64,000 nucleotides of DNA from Azospirillum thermophilum (GTDB taxonomy: Bacteria > Pseudomonadota > Alphaproteobacteria > Azospirillales > Azospirillaceae): contig NZ_CP029353.1 in NCBI RefSeq assembly GCF_003130795.1, forward strand, positions 1,627,501-1,691,500, given 5' to 3'. Positions 9,203-20,229 of the stretch are shown here, piece by piece (the stretch's first letter is position 1; each line of letters begins with the position of its first letter). The notes under the pieces were generated by a model. It saw only the letters and a list, made by a program, of their open reading frames with translations, had not been told where the DNA came from and did not search any database. Both the position numbers and the translations under genes were made by a program.

Positions 9203-10678
9203 TCAGCGCGCCGCCGCCAGCATGGCGTCGATGTCGGCATGCTGCTCCAGCCGTTCGGCGATGCGGTCGAGGGCCGACTCCACCGTCGCCTCGTAGGAGG
9301 CGCCGCCGCCCGCCGCCCCCAGCCCGGCGAGAAAGGCGGAGCGGAACCCGTCCGCGGCGAACAGCCCATGGAGATAGCAGCCCGCCACACGGCCATCGGC
9401 CGACCGGGCGCCGTCGGTGCCGCCGGCCGCCAGCCGCAGCACGGGACGGATGCGATCCTCCCCCTCGGTCCGGCCCATATGCATCTCGTACCCGGCCACC
9501 GTCTCGCCGGTCGAAGTCTCGGTTGCCGTCGCCTCCTCCAGCACCTTCGGACCCTTCAGCACGGTTTCGACCGCCAGGAGGCCGAGGCCCGGCGCCTCCC
9601 CCGGCGGCCCCTCGATGCCCTCGGGGTCGGCGACGATGCGGCCGAGCATCTGGTAGCCGCCGCAGATGCCGAGGATCCGGCCGCCGCGCCGCCAGTGGGC
9701 CAGCAGGTCGATGTCCCAGCCCTGCGCCCGCAGGAAGGCGAGGTCGGCGATGGTCGCCTTGGTGCCGGGCAGGATCACGAGGTCGGCATCGGCCGGCAGG
9801 GGCTGGCCGGGGCGCACCATGGTCAGCGACACCGCCGGTTCCTGCGCCAGCGGATCGAAATCGTCGAAGTTGGCGATGCGCGACAGCATCGGCACCGCGA
9901 TGCGCAGCGTGCCGCCGGCCCGCCCGCGCAGGCGGTCGAGCGCCACCGCGTCCTCCGCCGGCAGGAGAGAGGCCTCCGCCAGCCAGGGAACCACGCCGTA
10001 GCTCGCCCAGCCGGTATGGCGTTCCATGATGCGGAGCCCCTCATCGAACAAGCGAACGTCGCCGCGGAACTTGTTGATGAGAAAGCCCTTCACCAGCCGG
10101 CGTTCCTCATCCGGGATGAGAGCGTGCGTTCCCACCACGCTGGCGATGACGCCGCCGCGGTCGATGTCGCCGACCAGCACGACGGGCACCCCTGCGGCGG
10201 TGGCGAAGCCCATGTTGGCGATGTCGCCGGCGCGCAGATTGACCTCCGCCGGGCTGCCGGCCCCTTCCACCACCACGATATCGGCTTCGTCCTTCAGCCG
10301 CCCGAAGCTCTCCAGCACGGTGCCGAGCAGGCCGCGCTTCAGCGACTGGTAGTCGGCGGCGCGGGCCGTGCCGACCACCTGCCCGCGGACGACGATCTGC
10401 GAGCCGATGTCGGACTGCGGCTTCAGCAGGACCGGGTTCATGTGGACGCTCGGCCGGACGCCGCAGGCCCGTGCCTGGAGCGCCTGGGCCCGCCCGATCT
10501 CGCCGCCGTCCGCCGTCACCGCCGCGTTGTTGGACATGTTCTGCGGCTTGAAGGGCCGCACCGTCAGCCCGCGCCGGACCAGCGCCCGGCAGAAGCCGGC
10601 GACCAGCAGGGACTTGCCCACGTCGGAGCCGGTCCCCTGGAACATGATGGCGCGCGGCGCACCGGAGGGGGCCGCCAT
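9203..10678 (-). CDS. cobQ: Cobyric acid synthase CobQ
   Basis: Glutamine-dependent amidotransferase of 491 residues that amidates four side chains of adenosylcobyrinic acid a,c-diamide. The N-terminal dethiobiotin-synthetase-like ATPase domain has the P-loop [10 protein letters not shown] and [10 protein letters not shown]. The C-terminal triad-type glutaminase domain has the nucleophile Cys in [10 protein letters not shown] and the later YEMHMGRT and YLHGLF elements with the catalytic His. The ATG lies two bases after the cobO stop, so the genes are clearly co-transcribed as cobU-cobO-cobQ. Length is normal for CobQ/CbiP. Confidence 0.97.
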   Translation of the reverse strand: MAAPSGAPRAIMFQGTGSDVGKSLLVAGFCRALVRRGLTVRPFKPQNMSNNAAVTADGGEIGRAQALQARACGVRPSVHMNPVLLKPQSDIGSQIVVRGQVVGTARAADYQSLKRGLLGTVLESFGRLKDEADIVVVEGAGSPAEVNLRAGDIANMGFATAAGVPVVLVGDIDRGGVIASVVGTHALIPDEERRLVKGFLINKFRGDVRLFDEGLRIMERHTGWASYGVVPWLAEASLLPAEDAVALDRLRGRAGGTLRIAVPMLSRIANFDDFDPLAQEPAVSLTMVRPGQPLPADADLVILPGTKATIADLAFLRAQGWDIDLLAHWRRGGRILGICGGYQMLGRIVADPEGIEGPPGEAPGLGLLAVETVLKGPKVLEEATATETSTGETVAGYEMHMGRTEGEDRIRPVLRLAAGGTDGARSADGRVAGCYLHGLFAADGFRSAFLAGLGAAGGGASYEATVESALDRIAERLEQHADIDAMLAAAR

Positions 10679-10680
10679 GG

Positions 10681-11331
10681 TCAGAACTCGATCCCCGGCT
10701 GGGCCTTCACCCCCGCCTCGAACGGGTGCTTCACCAGGGTCATCTCGGTCACCAGATCGGCGGCGGCGACCAGCTCCGGCCTGGCCGTGCGGCCGGTGAC
10801 CAGGACGTGCAGGCCGGACCGGCGGCCGGCGAGGACCGGCAGCACCTCCTCGACCGGCAGGTAGCCCATGCGCAGCGCGATGTTCATCTCGTCCAGCACG
10901 ATCAGGCGGTAGCGCGGGTCGGCCATCATCGCCTGCGCCTTCTCCCAGGCCCGGCGGGCGGCGGCGACGTCGCGCTCGCGGTCCTGGGTCTCCCAGGTGA
11001 AGCCCTCACCCATGGCGTAGAAGTCCACCAGATCATCGAAGCGCTCCAGCGCCACCATCTCTCCCGTGGACCAGGCGCCCTTGATGAACTGGACGACGCC
11101 GACGCGCATGCCGTGGCCGACCGCCCGCATGATCAGGCCGAAGGCGGCAGTGGACTTGCCCTTGCCGTTGCCGGTGTTGACCATCAGGAGTCCCTTCTCG
11201 ATGGTCTTGCCGGCGATCACGCGGTCCTGCAGGGCCTTGCGGCGCTTCATCTTCTCGGCATGGCGCCGGGCGGCCTCGTCAGGCTCGGAACCGGAGTCGG
11301 ACGCGGGCGGGACGAGTGGACTGTCGGTCAC
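10681..11331 (-). CDS. cobO: Cob(I)yrinic acid a,c-diamide adenosyltransferase
   Basis: CobO/BtuR-type corrinoid adenosyltransferase of 216 residues that puts the 5'-deoxyadenosyl ligand on cobalt. The ATP-binding P-loop is [16 protein letters not shown]. Further family motifs are [12 protein letters not shown], a Walker-B-like [14 protein letters not shown], and VLVTGRTA. The GTG start at 11331 is chosen because AGGAG precedes it and because it overlaps the cobU stop by four bases (GTGA). This gives the usual length; the frame itself is open further upstream. The second gene of the cobU-cobO-cobQ operon. Confidence 0.96.
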   Translation of the reverse strand: MTDSPLVPPASDSGSEPDEAARRHAEKMKRRKALQDRVIAGKTIEKGLLMVNTGNGKGKSTAAFGLIMRAVGHGMRVGVVQFIKGAWSTGEMVALERFDDLVDFYAMGEGFTWETQDRERDVAAARRAWEKAQAMMADPRYRLIVLDEMNIALRMGYLPVEEVLPVLAGRRSGLHVLVTGRTARPELVAAADLVTEMTLVKHPFEAGVKAQPGIEF

Positions 11332-11864
11332 GGCAACTCTCCTTTCACCGCCAGCGGCAGGCCGGCGACGGTCAGAACCACGCGGGGAACCCGCGCGGCG
11401 ATGGCTTGGTGAAGCCGCCCGGCCTGGTCGCGGAAACGCCGGGCGAGCGCGTTGTCGGGCACGATACCCAATCCGACCTCGTTGGACACCAGAACGATTC
11501 GTCCGGGCAGGTCGTCGAGCGCCGCGACGAGCCCGGCAACCCTCGCCTCGACATCGGCATGGGGGCCGGACTCCTCCATCATCAGGTTGGTCAGCCACAG
11601 GGTCAGGCAGTCGACCAGGACGCCGGCATCGGCCGCGGCATGGCGGCGCAGCGCCCCGGTGAGGTCCAGCGGCTCCTCCACCGTCTCCCATCCGGCGCAG
11701 GCGCGGTCGCGGCGGTGCTGCGCCACCCGCTCGGCCATCTCCTCGTCCCAGACGCGGGCGGTGGCGACATAGATCCGCCGCCCCGGCCGGGCGCAGACCA
11801 GCCCCTCGGCATAGCGGCTCTTGCCCGAACGGGCGCCGCCCAGCACCAGCGTCACATCGGCCAT
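11328..11864 (-). CDS. cobU: Adenosylcobinamide kinase / guanylyltransferase
   Basis: Bifunctional enzyme of 178 residues (CobU in Salmonella, CobP in Pseudomonas denitrificans) that phosphorylates adenosylcobinamide and then transfers GMP to it. The P-loop GGARSGKS is at the very N-terminus. The guanylylation His is expected in VAQHRRDR, and the segment VDCLTLWLTNL and the VSNEVGLGIVP motif follow. GGAGG lies before the ATG at 11864. First gene of the cobU-cobO-cobQ operon. Two hairpin-forming repeats lie in its leader, but no B12-box could be seen. Confidence 0.96.
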   Translation of the reverse strand: MADVTLVLGGARSGKSRYAEGLVCARPGRRIYVATARVWDEEMAERVAQHRRDRACAGWETVEEPLDLTGALRRHAAADAGVLVDCLTLWLTNLMMEESGPHADVEARVAGLVAALDDLPGRIVLVSNEVGLGIVPDNALARRFRDQAGRLHQAIAARVPRVVLTVAGLPLAVKGELP

Positions 11865-11881
11865 CCGCCCCCTCCTGCCTT

Positions 11882-11908
11882 CCACAGTCACGACCGGGGC
11901 GACTGTGG
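11882..11908 (-). promoter_or_regulatory. Perfect 8-bp hairpin in the cobU leader
   Basis: CCACAGTC (11882-11889) and GACTGTGG (11901-11908) form a perfect inverted repeat with an 11-base loop, ending 17 bases upstream of the cobU start and just above its ribosome site. It could be a protein operator or an RNA hairpin. It does not contain a recognisable cobalamin-riboswitch B12 box. Confidence 0.45.
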
Positions 11909-11957
11909 CAAAGGCGGCCGGCCGCGTCAAACCGGGCATCGGCGGGCGGCCATGCGT

Positions 11958-11986
11958 CCGGACGGGGTGGACAGCCGCCCGTCCGG
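11958..11986. promoter_or_regulatory. Second hairpin between cobU and the hydrolase gene
   Basis: CCGGACGGG (11958-11966) and CCCGTCCGG (11978-11986) are perfect complements with an 11-base loop in the divergent gap. There is no T-run directly after it on either strand, so it is not a typical intrinsic terminator. Confidence 0.4.
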
Positions 11987-12056
11987 GCTCCATTCTCTTT
12001 CGCACCGCAACATCGCGCCCGCCCGCCATTTCCCGCCCGCCATCATTCCGACGGAC

Positions 12057-12875
12057 ATGCAGACGCTCGAAATCATCCACCGCCCCCCGGCGCCCGGTTA
12101 CCGGGGCCCGGCCCGGCCTGCGCCGCTTCTGTTCGTTCATGGCGCGTTTTCCGGCGCCTGGATCTGGGACGAGACGTTCCTTCCCTGGTTCAGCGCCCAG
12201 GGCTGGGACAGCTATGCCGTCTCGCTGCGCGGCCATGGCCGGAGCGCGGGGCGGGAGCGGCTGGACTGTTTCGGCATCGCCGACTATGTCGAGGATGTGC
12301 TGGAGGCGGCGGACCGCTGCCCGGCGCCACCGGTTCTGGTGGGACATTCCATGGGCGGCATGATCGTGCAGCGGGCCCCGATCCATCGCCGCTTTCCCGC
12401 CGCCGTGCTGATGGCCTCCGCACCGCCCTTCGGGCTGTGGGAATCGACCCTGGGCCTCGCCTGGCGCGATCCCTACGTGTTTCAGCAGATGGCGATGCTG
12501 AGCAGCTTCGGCGGCAAGGCGATCGATCCGGAGGCGATCCGCCGGGCCATGTTCTCCGACGACGTCCCGCCGGCCGAGGCGGCCCGCTACGAGCCGTTGC
12601 TGCAGGAGGAGTCGCGCCGGGTTCTGCTGGACATCGGCGGCTGGATCCCCTTCCCGCCCCTGCCGGCCCGCGGCTTCCCCTTCCTGGTGATGGGGGCGGA
12701 GCGCGACCTGCTGATCCCGCCCGACCAGGTGCGCGCGACCGCCCGGCTGGTCGGCGCCGAGCCGGTGATCCTGCCACGCATGGGCCACACGATCATGCTG
12801 GAGCCCGGCTGGCGGACCGCCGCCGAGCGCATCGCCGACTGGGTGATGGAGAGAACGGCGGTGGCGGCGGTGTAG
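12057..12875 (+). CDS. Alpha/beta hydrolase
   Basis: Serine hydrolase of the alpha/beta-hydrolase fold, 272 residues, no signal peptide. The oxyanion-hole HG is in LLFVHGAFSGAWIW, the nucleophile elbow is GHSMGGM, a plausible acid Asp is in GAERDLLIP, and the catalytic His is in MGHTIMLEP. The ATG at 12057 starts the protein just before the first beta strand; longer versions would overlap the divergent cobU leader. Substrate unknown: esterase, lactonase or haloperoxidase-like activities all occur in this fold. Confidence 0.88.
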   Translation: MQTLEIIHRPPAPGYRGPARPAPLLFVHGAFSGAWIWDETFLPWFSAQGWDSYAVSLRGHGRSAGRERLDCFGIADYVEDVLEAADRCPAPPVLVGHSMGGMIVQRAPIHRRFPAAVLMASAPPFGLWESTLGLAWRDPYVFQQMAMLSSFGGKAIDPEAIRRAMFSDDVPPAEAARYEPLLQEESRRVLLDIGGWIPFPPLPARGFPFLVMGAERDLLIPPDQVRATARLVGAEPVILPRMGHTIMLEPGWRTAAERIADWVMERTAVAAV

Positions 12876-12879
12876 TCCC

Positions 12880-12911
12880 AAGGAAATGGTGGGCAAAGGA
12901 AATGGTGGGCG
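12880..12911. repeat. 16-bp tandem duplication covering the tRNA-Val 3' end
   Basis: The 15-base sequence AAGGAAATGGTGGGC occurs at 12880-12894 and again at 12896-12910, period 16. The second copy contains the tRNA 3' end (CCA plus the last acceptor bases). The first copy is a free duplicate of it. Confidence 0.9.
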
Positions 12912-12977
12912 ATGAGGGGATCGAACCCCCGACATTCTCGGTGTAAACGAGACGCTCTACCGCTGAGCTAATCGCCC
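12903..12977 (-). tRNA. tRNA-Val (anticodon UAC)
   Basis: Full cloverleaf on the minus strand: acceptor GGGCGAT pairs with ATCGCCC, the anticodon loop is TTTACAC with anticodon TAC, the T-arm is GTTCGATCC, and the CCA is encoded. Reads valine codon GUA and, by wobble, others of the box. Confidence 0.96.
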
Positions 12978-13008
12978 GCCGGCACCGCCCGGATGCGGAC
13001 GGCGGCCG

Positions 13009-13044
13009 TAAAAATGAAACCGGCCGGACAGGCTGTCCGGCCGG
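13009..13044 (-). terminator. Intrinsic terminator downstream of hup
   Basis: CCGGCCGGACAG and its complement flank a single central base (13020-13044). On the minus strand the hairpin is followed by TTTCATTTTTA, just behind the HU gene stop. Confidence 0.75.
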
Positions 13045-13069
13045 CCGCACTATGCCCTGAAAGGGCGGA

Positions 13070-13342
13070 TCAGTTCAAGGCGTCCTTCAGGGTCTTGCCG
13101 GGCTTGAACTTCGGCAGCTTGGACGCCGGGATGGTGATCTTTTCACCGGTGCGCGGGTTGCGGCCCTCGCTGGCGGCGCGCTCGGCAACGGCGAAGGTGC
13201 CGAAACCGACCAGACGAACCTCGTCTCCCTTCTTCAGCGAGTCCGAGATGCCCTCGAACACAGCGTCGACCGCCTTGGTTGCATCGGCCTTAGACAAGCC
13301 CGAGGCATCGGCGACGTGCGTCACAAGATCATTCTTGTTCAC
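13070..13342 (-). CDS. hupB: DNA-binding protein HU
   Basis: Histone-like nucleoid protein of 90 residues that bends and compacts DNA as a dimer. The N-terminal NKNDLVTHVADASGLSKADA helices and the DNA-binding arm with GRNPRTGEKITIP are typical. The start is GTG at 13342, supported by GGAAGGGGG shortly upstream and by the standard HU length. It lies directly downstream of lon, as in many Proteobacteria, but with its own terminator-separated transcription unit. Confidence 0.97.
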   Translation of the reverse strand: MNKNDLVTHVADASGLSKADATKAVDAVFEGISDSLKKGDEVRLVGFGTFAVAERAASEGRNPRTGEKITIPASKLPKFKPGKTLKDALN

Positions 13343-13471
13343 TTAATCCCCCTTCCAAATTCGACAAAATACTAGCGATCGAAAGCCACCCCACGACTTT
13401 TCGACCGCGAAGCATAGACGCAGCAAAGCCGGACCGTCAATTGCGCAGGGCCGGCTTGGCCGCGGAAAACT

Positions 13472-13493
13472 ATCCGGGGCGATAGCCCCGGAT
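13472..13493 (-). terminator. Intrinsic terminator of lon
   Basis: ATCCGGGGC and GCCCCGGAT pair around a four-base loop. On the minus strand the hairpin is followed by AGTTTTCC, just after the lon stop codon. Confidence 0.7.
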
Positions 13494-13501
13494 CAAGCCG
13501 T

Positions 13502-15925
13502 TTAGTGGCGGACCAGTTCCCCACCCTTTTCAGGCTGCGCCTTGTCGGTCTGCGCCTTGGCGGCGGCCGCCTCGACCTCGGGTTCGGTCCACTCGATGGG
13601 CTCCAGCGCGCGGGTCAGCGCGTGCTTCAGCACCTCGTCCACCGTGCCGACCGGAAGGATCTCCAGCCCGCGCTTCACGTTGTCCGGGATGTCGGCCAAG
13701 TCCTTCTCGTTGTCCTTCGGGATCAGCACATGCTTGATGCCGCCCCGCAGGGCCGCCAGCAGCTTCTCCTTCAGGCCGCCGATCGGCAGGACACGGCCGC
13801 GCAGCGTGATCTCGCCGGTCATCGCCACGTCCTTGCGGACCGGGATGCCGGTGAGGACCGACACGATGGAGGTCGCCATCGCGACGCCGGCCGACGGGCC
13901 GTCCTTCGGGGTCGCCCCTTCCGGCACGTGGACGTGGATGTCCTTGCGCTCGAACAGGGTCGGCTTGATGCCGAAGGCGACGGCGCGCGACTTGACGTAG
14001 CTCTCGGCCGCCTGGACCGATTCCTTCATCACGTCGCCCAGCTTGCCGGTGGTCGTGACCTTGCCCTTGCCGGGCAGGCTGACCGCCTCGATCGACAGCA
14101 GCTCGCCGCCGACCTCGGTCCAGGCGAGGCCGGTGGTGACGCCCACCAGATCCTCCAGCTCGGCCTCGCCGAAGTGGAAGCGGCGGACGCCGGCATATTT
14201 GTCGAGGTTGCGGCGGGTGACCGTGACCTTGCCGCCGGAGCCCTTCATCAGGATCTCCTTCACGGCCTTGCGGCAGAGGTTGGCGATCTCGCGCTCCAGC
14301 GAACGCACGCCGGCCTCCCGCGTGTAGTAGCGGATCAGGTCGCGCAACGCGTCGTCGGAAATGCTGAACTCGCCCTTCTTCAGGCCGTTCGCCTCGATCT
14401 GCTTCTCGATCAGGTGGCGCTTGGAGATCTCGACCTTCTCGTCCTCGGTATAGCCGGCGACGCGGATGATCTCCATGCGGTCAAGCAGCGGCTGCGGCAT
14501 GCGCATCGTGTTGGCCGTGCAGACGAACATCACGTCCGACAGGTCGTAGTCGACCTCCAGGTAATGGTCGTTGAAGGTCGAGTTCTGTTCGGGATCCAGC
14601 ACCTCCAGCAGGGCCGAGGAGGGATCGCCGCGCCAGTCGGCCCCCAGCTTGTCGATCTCGTCCAGCAGGAAGAGCGGGTTCGACGACTTCGCCTTCTTCA
14701 TGCCCTGGATGACCTTGCCGGGCATCGAGCCGATATAGGTCCGCCGGTGGCCGCGCACCTCCGCCTCGTCCCGCACGCCGCCCAGCGACATGCGGACGAA
14801 GTTGCGGCCGGTAGCCTTGGCGATCGACTTGCCGAGCGAGGTCTTGCCGACGCCGGGCGGACCGACCAGGCAGAGGATCGGACCCTTGACCTTGTTCATG
14901 CGGTTCTGCACCGCAAGGTACTCGAGGATGCGCTCCTTGACCTTCTCCAGGCCGTAATGGTCGGCGTCCAGCACCTTCTCGGCCAGCTTCAGGTCGCGCT
15001 TCACCTTGGTGCGCTTCTTCCACGGAATGGAGAGCATCCAGTCCAGGTAGTTGCGCACGACGGTCGCCTCGGCCGACATCGGGCTCATGGAGCGCAGCTT
15101 CTTCAGCTCGGCCAGCGCCTTCTCGCGCGCCTCCTTGGAGAAGCGGGTCTTGTTGATCTTCTCCTCCAGCTCGGCGGCCTCGTCGCGACCGTCCTCGGTC
15201 TCGCCAAGCTCCTTCTGGATCGCCTTGAGCTGCTCGTTCAGATAGTACTCGCGCTGGGTCTTCTCCATCTGCCGCTTGACGCGGTTGCGGATGCGCTTTT
15301 CCACCTGCAGGACGCCGATCTCGCCCTCCATGAAGGCATAGACCCGCTCCAGCCGCTCCGACACCGTCGCGCATTCCAGAAGCTGCTGCTTCTCCGGAAT
15401 CTTCAGCGCCAGGTGAGAGGCGACCGTATCGGCCAGCTTGCCGGCTTCCTCGATCTGGTTGATCGAGACCAGCACCTCCGGCGGGATCTTCTTGTTGAGC
15501 TTGATGTACTGCTCGAACTGCGACACGACGGCGCGGCTCAGAGCCTCGAGCTCCTGGTTCTCCCCGGTCTTCTCCTCGACCAGCTCGGCGTAGGCCTGGA
15601 AGAACTCCTCATTCTCGGCGAACTTCGTGATCGACGCGCGCTGGCCGCCTTCGACCAGCACCTTGACGGTCCCGTCCGGCAGCTTCAGGAGCTGCAATAC
15701 GGTGCCGACGGTGCCGACGCTGTAGATGTCGGCGGGAGTCGGATCATCCTGCGCGGCGTTCTTCTGGGTGACGAGCAGGATCTGCTTGTCGTCCTTCATC
15801 ACGTCTTCCAGCGCGCGCACGGACTTCTCGCGCCCGACGAACAGCGGCACGATCATGTGGGGGAACACCACGATGTCGCGCAGCGGCAGGACCGGGTAGA
15901 GGGCACCACGGGGGAGTTCGAACAT
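13502..15925 (-). CDS. lon: ATP-dependent protease Lon
   Basis: Cytoplasmic AAA+ serine protease of 807 residues that degrades misfolded and regulatory proteins. The N-terminal substrate domain begins [20 protein letters not shown]. The AAA+ domain has Walker [10 protein letters not shown] and Walker [10 protein letters not shown]. The C-terminal protease domain has the Ser-Lys dyad with Ser in [14 protein letters not shown]. The frame is open upstream, but the family start is the ATG at 15925 (MFELPRG). Part of the tig-clpP-clpX-lon-hup block. A CCCCTTGAA box about 120 bases upstream may be part of a heat-shock promoter. Confidence 0.98.
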   Translation of the reverse strand: MFELPRGALYPVLPLRDIVVFPHMIVPLFVGREKSVRALEDVMKDDKQILLVTQKNAAQDDPTPADIYSVGTVGTVLQLLKLPDGTVKVLVEGGQRASITKFAENEEFFQAYAELVEEKTGENQELEALSRAVVSQFEQYIKLNKKIPPEVLVSINQIEEAGKLADTVASHLALKIPEKQQLLECATVSERLERVYAFMEGEIGVLQVEKRIRNRVKRQMEKTQREYYLNEQLKAIQKELGETEDGRDEAAELEEKINKTRFSKEAREKALAELKKLRSMSPMSAEATVVRNYLDWMLSIPWKKRTKVKRDLKLAEKVLDADHYGLEKVKERILEYLAVQNRMNKVKGPILCLVGPPGVGKTSLGKSIAKATGRNFVRMSLGGVRDEAEVRGHRRTYIGSMPGKVIQGMKKAKSSNPLFLLDEIDKLGADWRGDPSSALLEVLDPEQNSTFNDHYLEVDYDLSDVMFVCTANTMRMPQPLLDRMEIIRVAGYTEDEKVEISKRHLIEKQIEANGLKKGEFSISDDALRDLIRYYTREAGVRSLEREIANLCRKAVKEILMKGSGGKVTVTRRNLDKYAGVRRFHFGEAELEDLVGVTTGLAWTEVGGELLSIEAVSLPGKGKVTTTGKLGDVMKESVQAAESYVKSRAVAFGIKPTLFERKDIHVHVPEGATPKDGPSAGVAMATSIVSVLTGIPVRKDVAMTGEITLRGRVLPIGGLKEKLLAALRGGIKHVLIPKDNEKDLADIPDNVKRGLEILPVGTVDEVLKHALTRALEPIEWTEPEVEAAAAKAQTDKAQPEKGGELVRH

Positions 15926-16225
15926 GGACAGGGCCTCTTGAGAAAGAACGCCGCCAGCCCGGGATGGGCCTGGGGTACCCACCGCCTCAGGATGAGCGCG
16001 GCAGAGCGGGGAAACGGCACGCTGACTAACGTGGCACACGCCCCATCCCCCTTCAAGGGGCAGCGCCCCCTACCGCCCGGTTTCACCGCCGGGGCACGAA
16101 AAAATCCCCGGCAAAGCCTCCGCAACAGCCCCTTCCGGCCCCCTCGCCCCCGCCTGCCCGGCAATCCGGCCGGCAAACGGCACGCAGGGCGGCCGATCGC
16201 CGCAGACTCGGGTCTCCAGGCAAGG
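15926..16225. other. Non-coding upstream region of lon
   Basis: About 300 bases without a convincing gene. On the minus strand CCCCTTGAAGGGG-like sequence at 16047-16060 resembles the CTTGAA -35 box of RpoH promoters, and CCACGTTAG lies about 19 bases further on as a weak -10 candidate. Nothing else was recognised. Confidence 0.35.
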
Positions 16226-16251
16226 AAAAAGGGCGCCGAAGCGCCCTTTTT
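16226..16251 (-). terminator. Intrinsic terminator of clpX
   Basis: AAAAAGGGCGC, loop CGAA and GCGCCCTTTTT form a perfect hairpin with T-runs on both strands. It lies about 75 bases downstream of the clpX stop and would also work in the other direction. Confidence 0.9.
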
Positions 16252-16323
16252 ACCGTCTTGCATAGCCCGCTGTGCGGTTCCGAGTCCCGCGGGAGGCCGG
16301 CTGCCGGCCGATGAACCCGGGGA

Positions 16324-17586
<1,263 letters not shown>

Positions 17587-17821
17587 CGGTACTCCGTCAT
17601 CTCGCGGGGGACGTTAACAGAACGCACTTACCATCAGCCACGGCGTCCCCCGACGCCGGTCCTCATCTCAAGCTTGTCTCCGGCCGGGCCTTTGACAAGG
17701 TCACCAATTCGACGCGGCTCCCCGACAGGCCGCAAAAGAACCGGATCCCCGCCATTCAACAACAGGGACCCGGTCCGATCAACCCTTTGTTGGAGGGTCC
17801 TCTCCCGAGGAGCGGACGACG

Positions 17822-18451
17822 TCAGGAGGAGTGGTTGTCGCCACCCGGGCGCTTCTCCACGACCTCGTCGATGAGACCGAAGGCCTTCGCCTCTTCCGGA
17901 GACATGAACTTGTCACGCTCCATCGCCGCCTCGATCACGTCGAGCGACTGGCCCGTGTGCCTGGCGTAGATGTCGTTCAGGCGCGAGCGCAGCTTCAGGA
18001 TCTCCTGCGCCTGGATCTCGATGTCCGCGGCCTGGCCCTGGGCGCCGCCCGAGGGCTGGTGGACCATGATGCGGCTGTTGGGCAGCGAGAAGCGCTTGCC
18101 CGGGGCGCCGGCGGCCAGCAGCAGCGAGCCCATGGACGCGGCCTGGCCCATGCACACGGTGGACACCTGCGGACGGATGTACTGCATGGTGTCGTAGATG
18201 GCGAGACCGGCCGAGACGTATCCGCCCGGCGAGTTGATGTACAGCGCGATGTCCTTGTTCGGGTTTTCCGATTCAAGGAACAGCAGCTGAGAGCAGATCA
18301 GGCTGGCGACGGCATCGTTGACCCCGCCGATCAGGAAGATGATCCGCTCCTTCAGCAGGCGCGAATAGATATCGTACGCACGCTCGCCCCGGTTGGTCTG
18401 TTCAATGACCATCGGGACCAGAGCATTCATCTTCGGTTCGAAGTCGTACAT
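17822..18451 (-). CDS. clpP: ATP-dependent Clp protease proteolytic subunit ClpP
   Basis: Serine protease subunit of 209 residues that forms the double-heptamer proteolytic chamber. With the chosen start ([16 protein letters not shown] 18451) the catalytic residues are S106 (GQAASMGS) and H131 (MVHQPSGG), with an Asp near residue 180. AGGGAA precedes this ATG; an upstream in-frame Met exists but would add an unusual N-terminal extension. It lies between tig and clpX, the standard order. Confidence 0.97.
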   Translation of the reverse strand: MYDFEPKMNALVPMVIEQTNRGERAYDIYSRLLKERIIFLIGGVNDAVASLICSQLLFLESENPNKDIALYINSPGGYVSAGLAIYDTMQYIRPQVSTVCMGQAASMGSLLLAAGAPGKRFSLPNSRIMVHQPSGGAQGQAADIEIQAQEILKLRSRLNDIYARHTGQSLDVIEAAMERDKFMSPEEAKAFGLIDEVVEKRPGGDNHSS

Positions 18452-18552
18452 GTTCTTGATTCCCTGCCCCCGCAGCTCAATCGTCAGAGCGGATCCTGAT
18501 ATAGGTACGAAAAGGGGCGACCGGTAGGCCGCCCCCTTCACTTCGTCGCGGC

Positions 18553-19893
18553 TCAGGCGGCGGCCGCTCCGTTTTCGTCCTCCGGATCCTTCATCAGCTC
18601 GTCGACGGAGACCGTCTTCTCGCTGACCTTGGCGAGTTCGAGGATGAAGTCGACGACCTTGTCCTCGAAGATCGGAGCGCGGAGGCTCTCGAGCGCCTGC
18701 TGGTTCTGGCGGAAGAACTCGAACACCTCGCGCTCCTGGCCCGGGAAGCGGCGCGCCTCGTTGATCAGGGCGCGGTTCACCTCGTCCTGGGTGACCTGGA
18801 CGTTGTTGCGGCGGCCGACCTCGGACAGCAGCAGGCCCAGGCGCACGCGGCGCTCGGCGATGGTGCGGTACTCGGTCTTCAGCTCGTCCTCGGGCTTGTT
18901 GGCGTCCTCGCCGGCGGTGCCGTTCTTCAGCTCCTGCTGCAGACGCTCCCAGATGCCCTCGAACTCGATGTCGACCATGCCCTGCGGCACCTCGAACGCG
19001 TGCGTCTCGGCCAGCTTGTCGAGGAGCTGGCGCTTCACGCGCAGGCGCGACATGTTGGCGTACTCGCTCTTGATGCGGTCGCGGATGGCGTCGCGCAGGG
19101 CCTGGAGGCTCTCCATGCCGAACTCCTTGGCGAGCTCGTCATTGACCTCGGCCGGAACGGTCTTGCGCAGCTCCTTGACGTCCACCTCGAAGACGGTCGC
19201 CGCGCCCTTCAGGCGCTCGTGCGGGTAGTCCTCCGGGAAGGTCACGGAGACGGTCCGGTGCTCGCCGGCCTTGGCGCCGACCAGCTGCTCCTCGAAGCCC
19301 GGGACGAAGCGGCCGGCACCCAGCTCCAGCGGGTAGTCCTTGCCGTCCATGCCCGGCAGCGCCTCGCCGTCGACGGTGCCCGCGAAGTCGATCACGGCGA
19401 TGTCGCCGGTCTCGGCCGGGCGGTCCTCGGTGACCGGGGCCTGGGTGGAGTGGGCGGAGGCCAGCTTCTCCAGCGCCTCGTCCACCGCCTTGTCCTCGAC
19501 CTCGGCGACCGGCTTCTCCAGCTCGATCGAGCCGAAATCGCCCGGCTCGATGTCGGGCAGCAGCTCGACGCCCATGGTGTAGGTCAGATCGCCGCCATCC
19601 TCGTACTTCTCGACGTTGATCTTCGGCTGCAGCGCGGGGCGCAGGCCGCGCTCGCCCATCGCCTGGCGCGAGCTGTCGGCGATGGCGTCCTCCAGCACCT
19701 CGGCCAGCACACTGCCGTGGTAGCGCTGCTTGATCACGGCGACCGGCACCTTGCCCGGACGGAACCCCGGGAGCTGAACCGTCCGGCGCAGCTCTTCGAG
19801 CTTGCCGTTCACCTTGGTCTCGATGTCCTGGGCCGAAATGACGACCTTGTACTCGCGCTTCAGTCCGTCGGCGCTGGTCTCGGTGATGTTCAT
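18553..19893 (-). CDS. tig: Trigger factor
   Basis: Ribosome-associated chaperone with peptidyl-prolyl isomerase activity, 446 residues. The N-terminal ribosome-binding domain has the signature GFRPGKVP (about residues 44-51). The middle FKBP-type domain starts near [20 protein letters not shown], and the long helical C-terminal chaperone domain ends in an acidic tail. It is the first gene of the tig-clpP-clpX-lon block. A weak hairpin with TTTT follows the stop. tRNA-Leu lies about 90 bases upstream in the same direction. Confidence 0.98.
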   Translation of the reverse strand: MNITETSADGLKREYKVVISAQDIETKVNGKLEELRRTVQLPGFRPGKVPVAVIKQRYHGSVLAEVLEDAIADSSRQAMGERGLRPALQPKINVEKYEDGGDLTYTMGVELLPDIEPGDFGSIELEKPVAEVEDKAVDEALEKLASAHSTQAPVTEDRPAETGDIAVIDFAGTVDGEALPGMDGKDYPLELGAGRFVPGFEEQLVGAKAGEHRTVSVTFPEDYPHERLKGAATVFEVDVKELRKTVPAEVNDELAKEFGMESLQALRDAIRDRIKSEYANMSRLRVKRQLLDKLAETHAFEVPQGMVDIEFEGIWERLQQELKNGTAGEDANKPEDELKTEYRTIAERRVRLGLLLSEVGRRNNVQVTQDEVNRALINEARRFPGQEREVFEFFRQNQQALESLRAPIFEDKVVDFILELAKVSEKTVSVDELMKDPEDENGAAAA

Positions 19894-19984
19894 CGGAACG
19901 AAAGCCTATCTCGTTGGTCCGGCCCGGCGGCGCCCGTCCGGGCGGCCCGAAACCGTGTTTACATTGCGGTCCAAAGGGCTGCCA

Positions 19985-20069
19985 TGGTGCGGGCGAAGGG
20001 ACTTGAACCCATACGACCGAAGTCACCGGAACCTAAATCCGGCGCGTCTACCAATTCCGCCACGCCCGC
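19985..20069 (-). tRNA. tRNA-Leu (anticodon UAG)
   Basis: Class II tRNA on the minus strand: acceptor GCGGGCG pairs with CGCCCGC, the D-loop is GGTAGACGC, the anticodon loop is TTTAGGT with anticodon TAG, a long variable arm and GTTCAAGTCC T-arm follow, and the CCA is encoded. Confidence 0.96.
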
Positions 20070-20229
20070 AATCATGGCAATGGCAGTCTGCGACGGGTGC
20101 CGGGACACCCGCCGGACCGCCGGCGAAGATCGCTCTATAGCATAGCGTGCCGGCTGCAAACAGGCAAAATGGGCCAGCCCCCCACCGTCCGCGCGGCATG
20201 CCGTCCGGAGGGGGGCGCGGCCCCCGCCC

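Noticed and set aside
11865..12056. Cobalamin riboswitch upstream of cobU
   Set aside because: No B12-box-like sequence could be found by eye on the minus strand.
11328..12935. Upstream extension of cobU to 535 codons
   Set aside because: The extra part is antisense to the alpha/beta hydrolase; the P-loop of CobU must be near the N-terminus, and a good ribosome site precedes ATG 11864.
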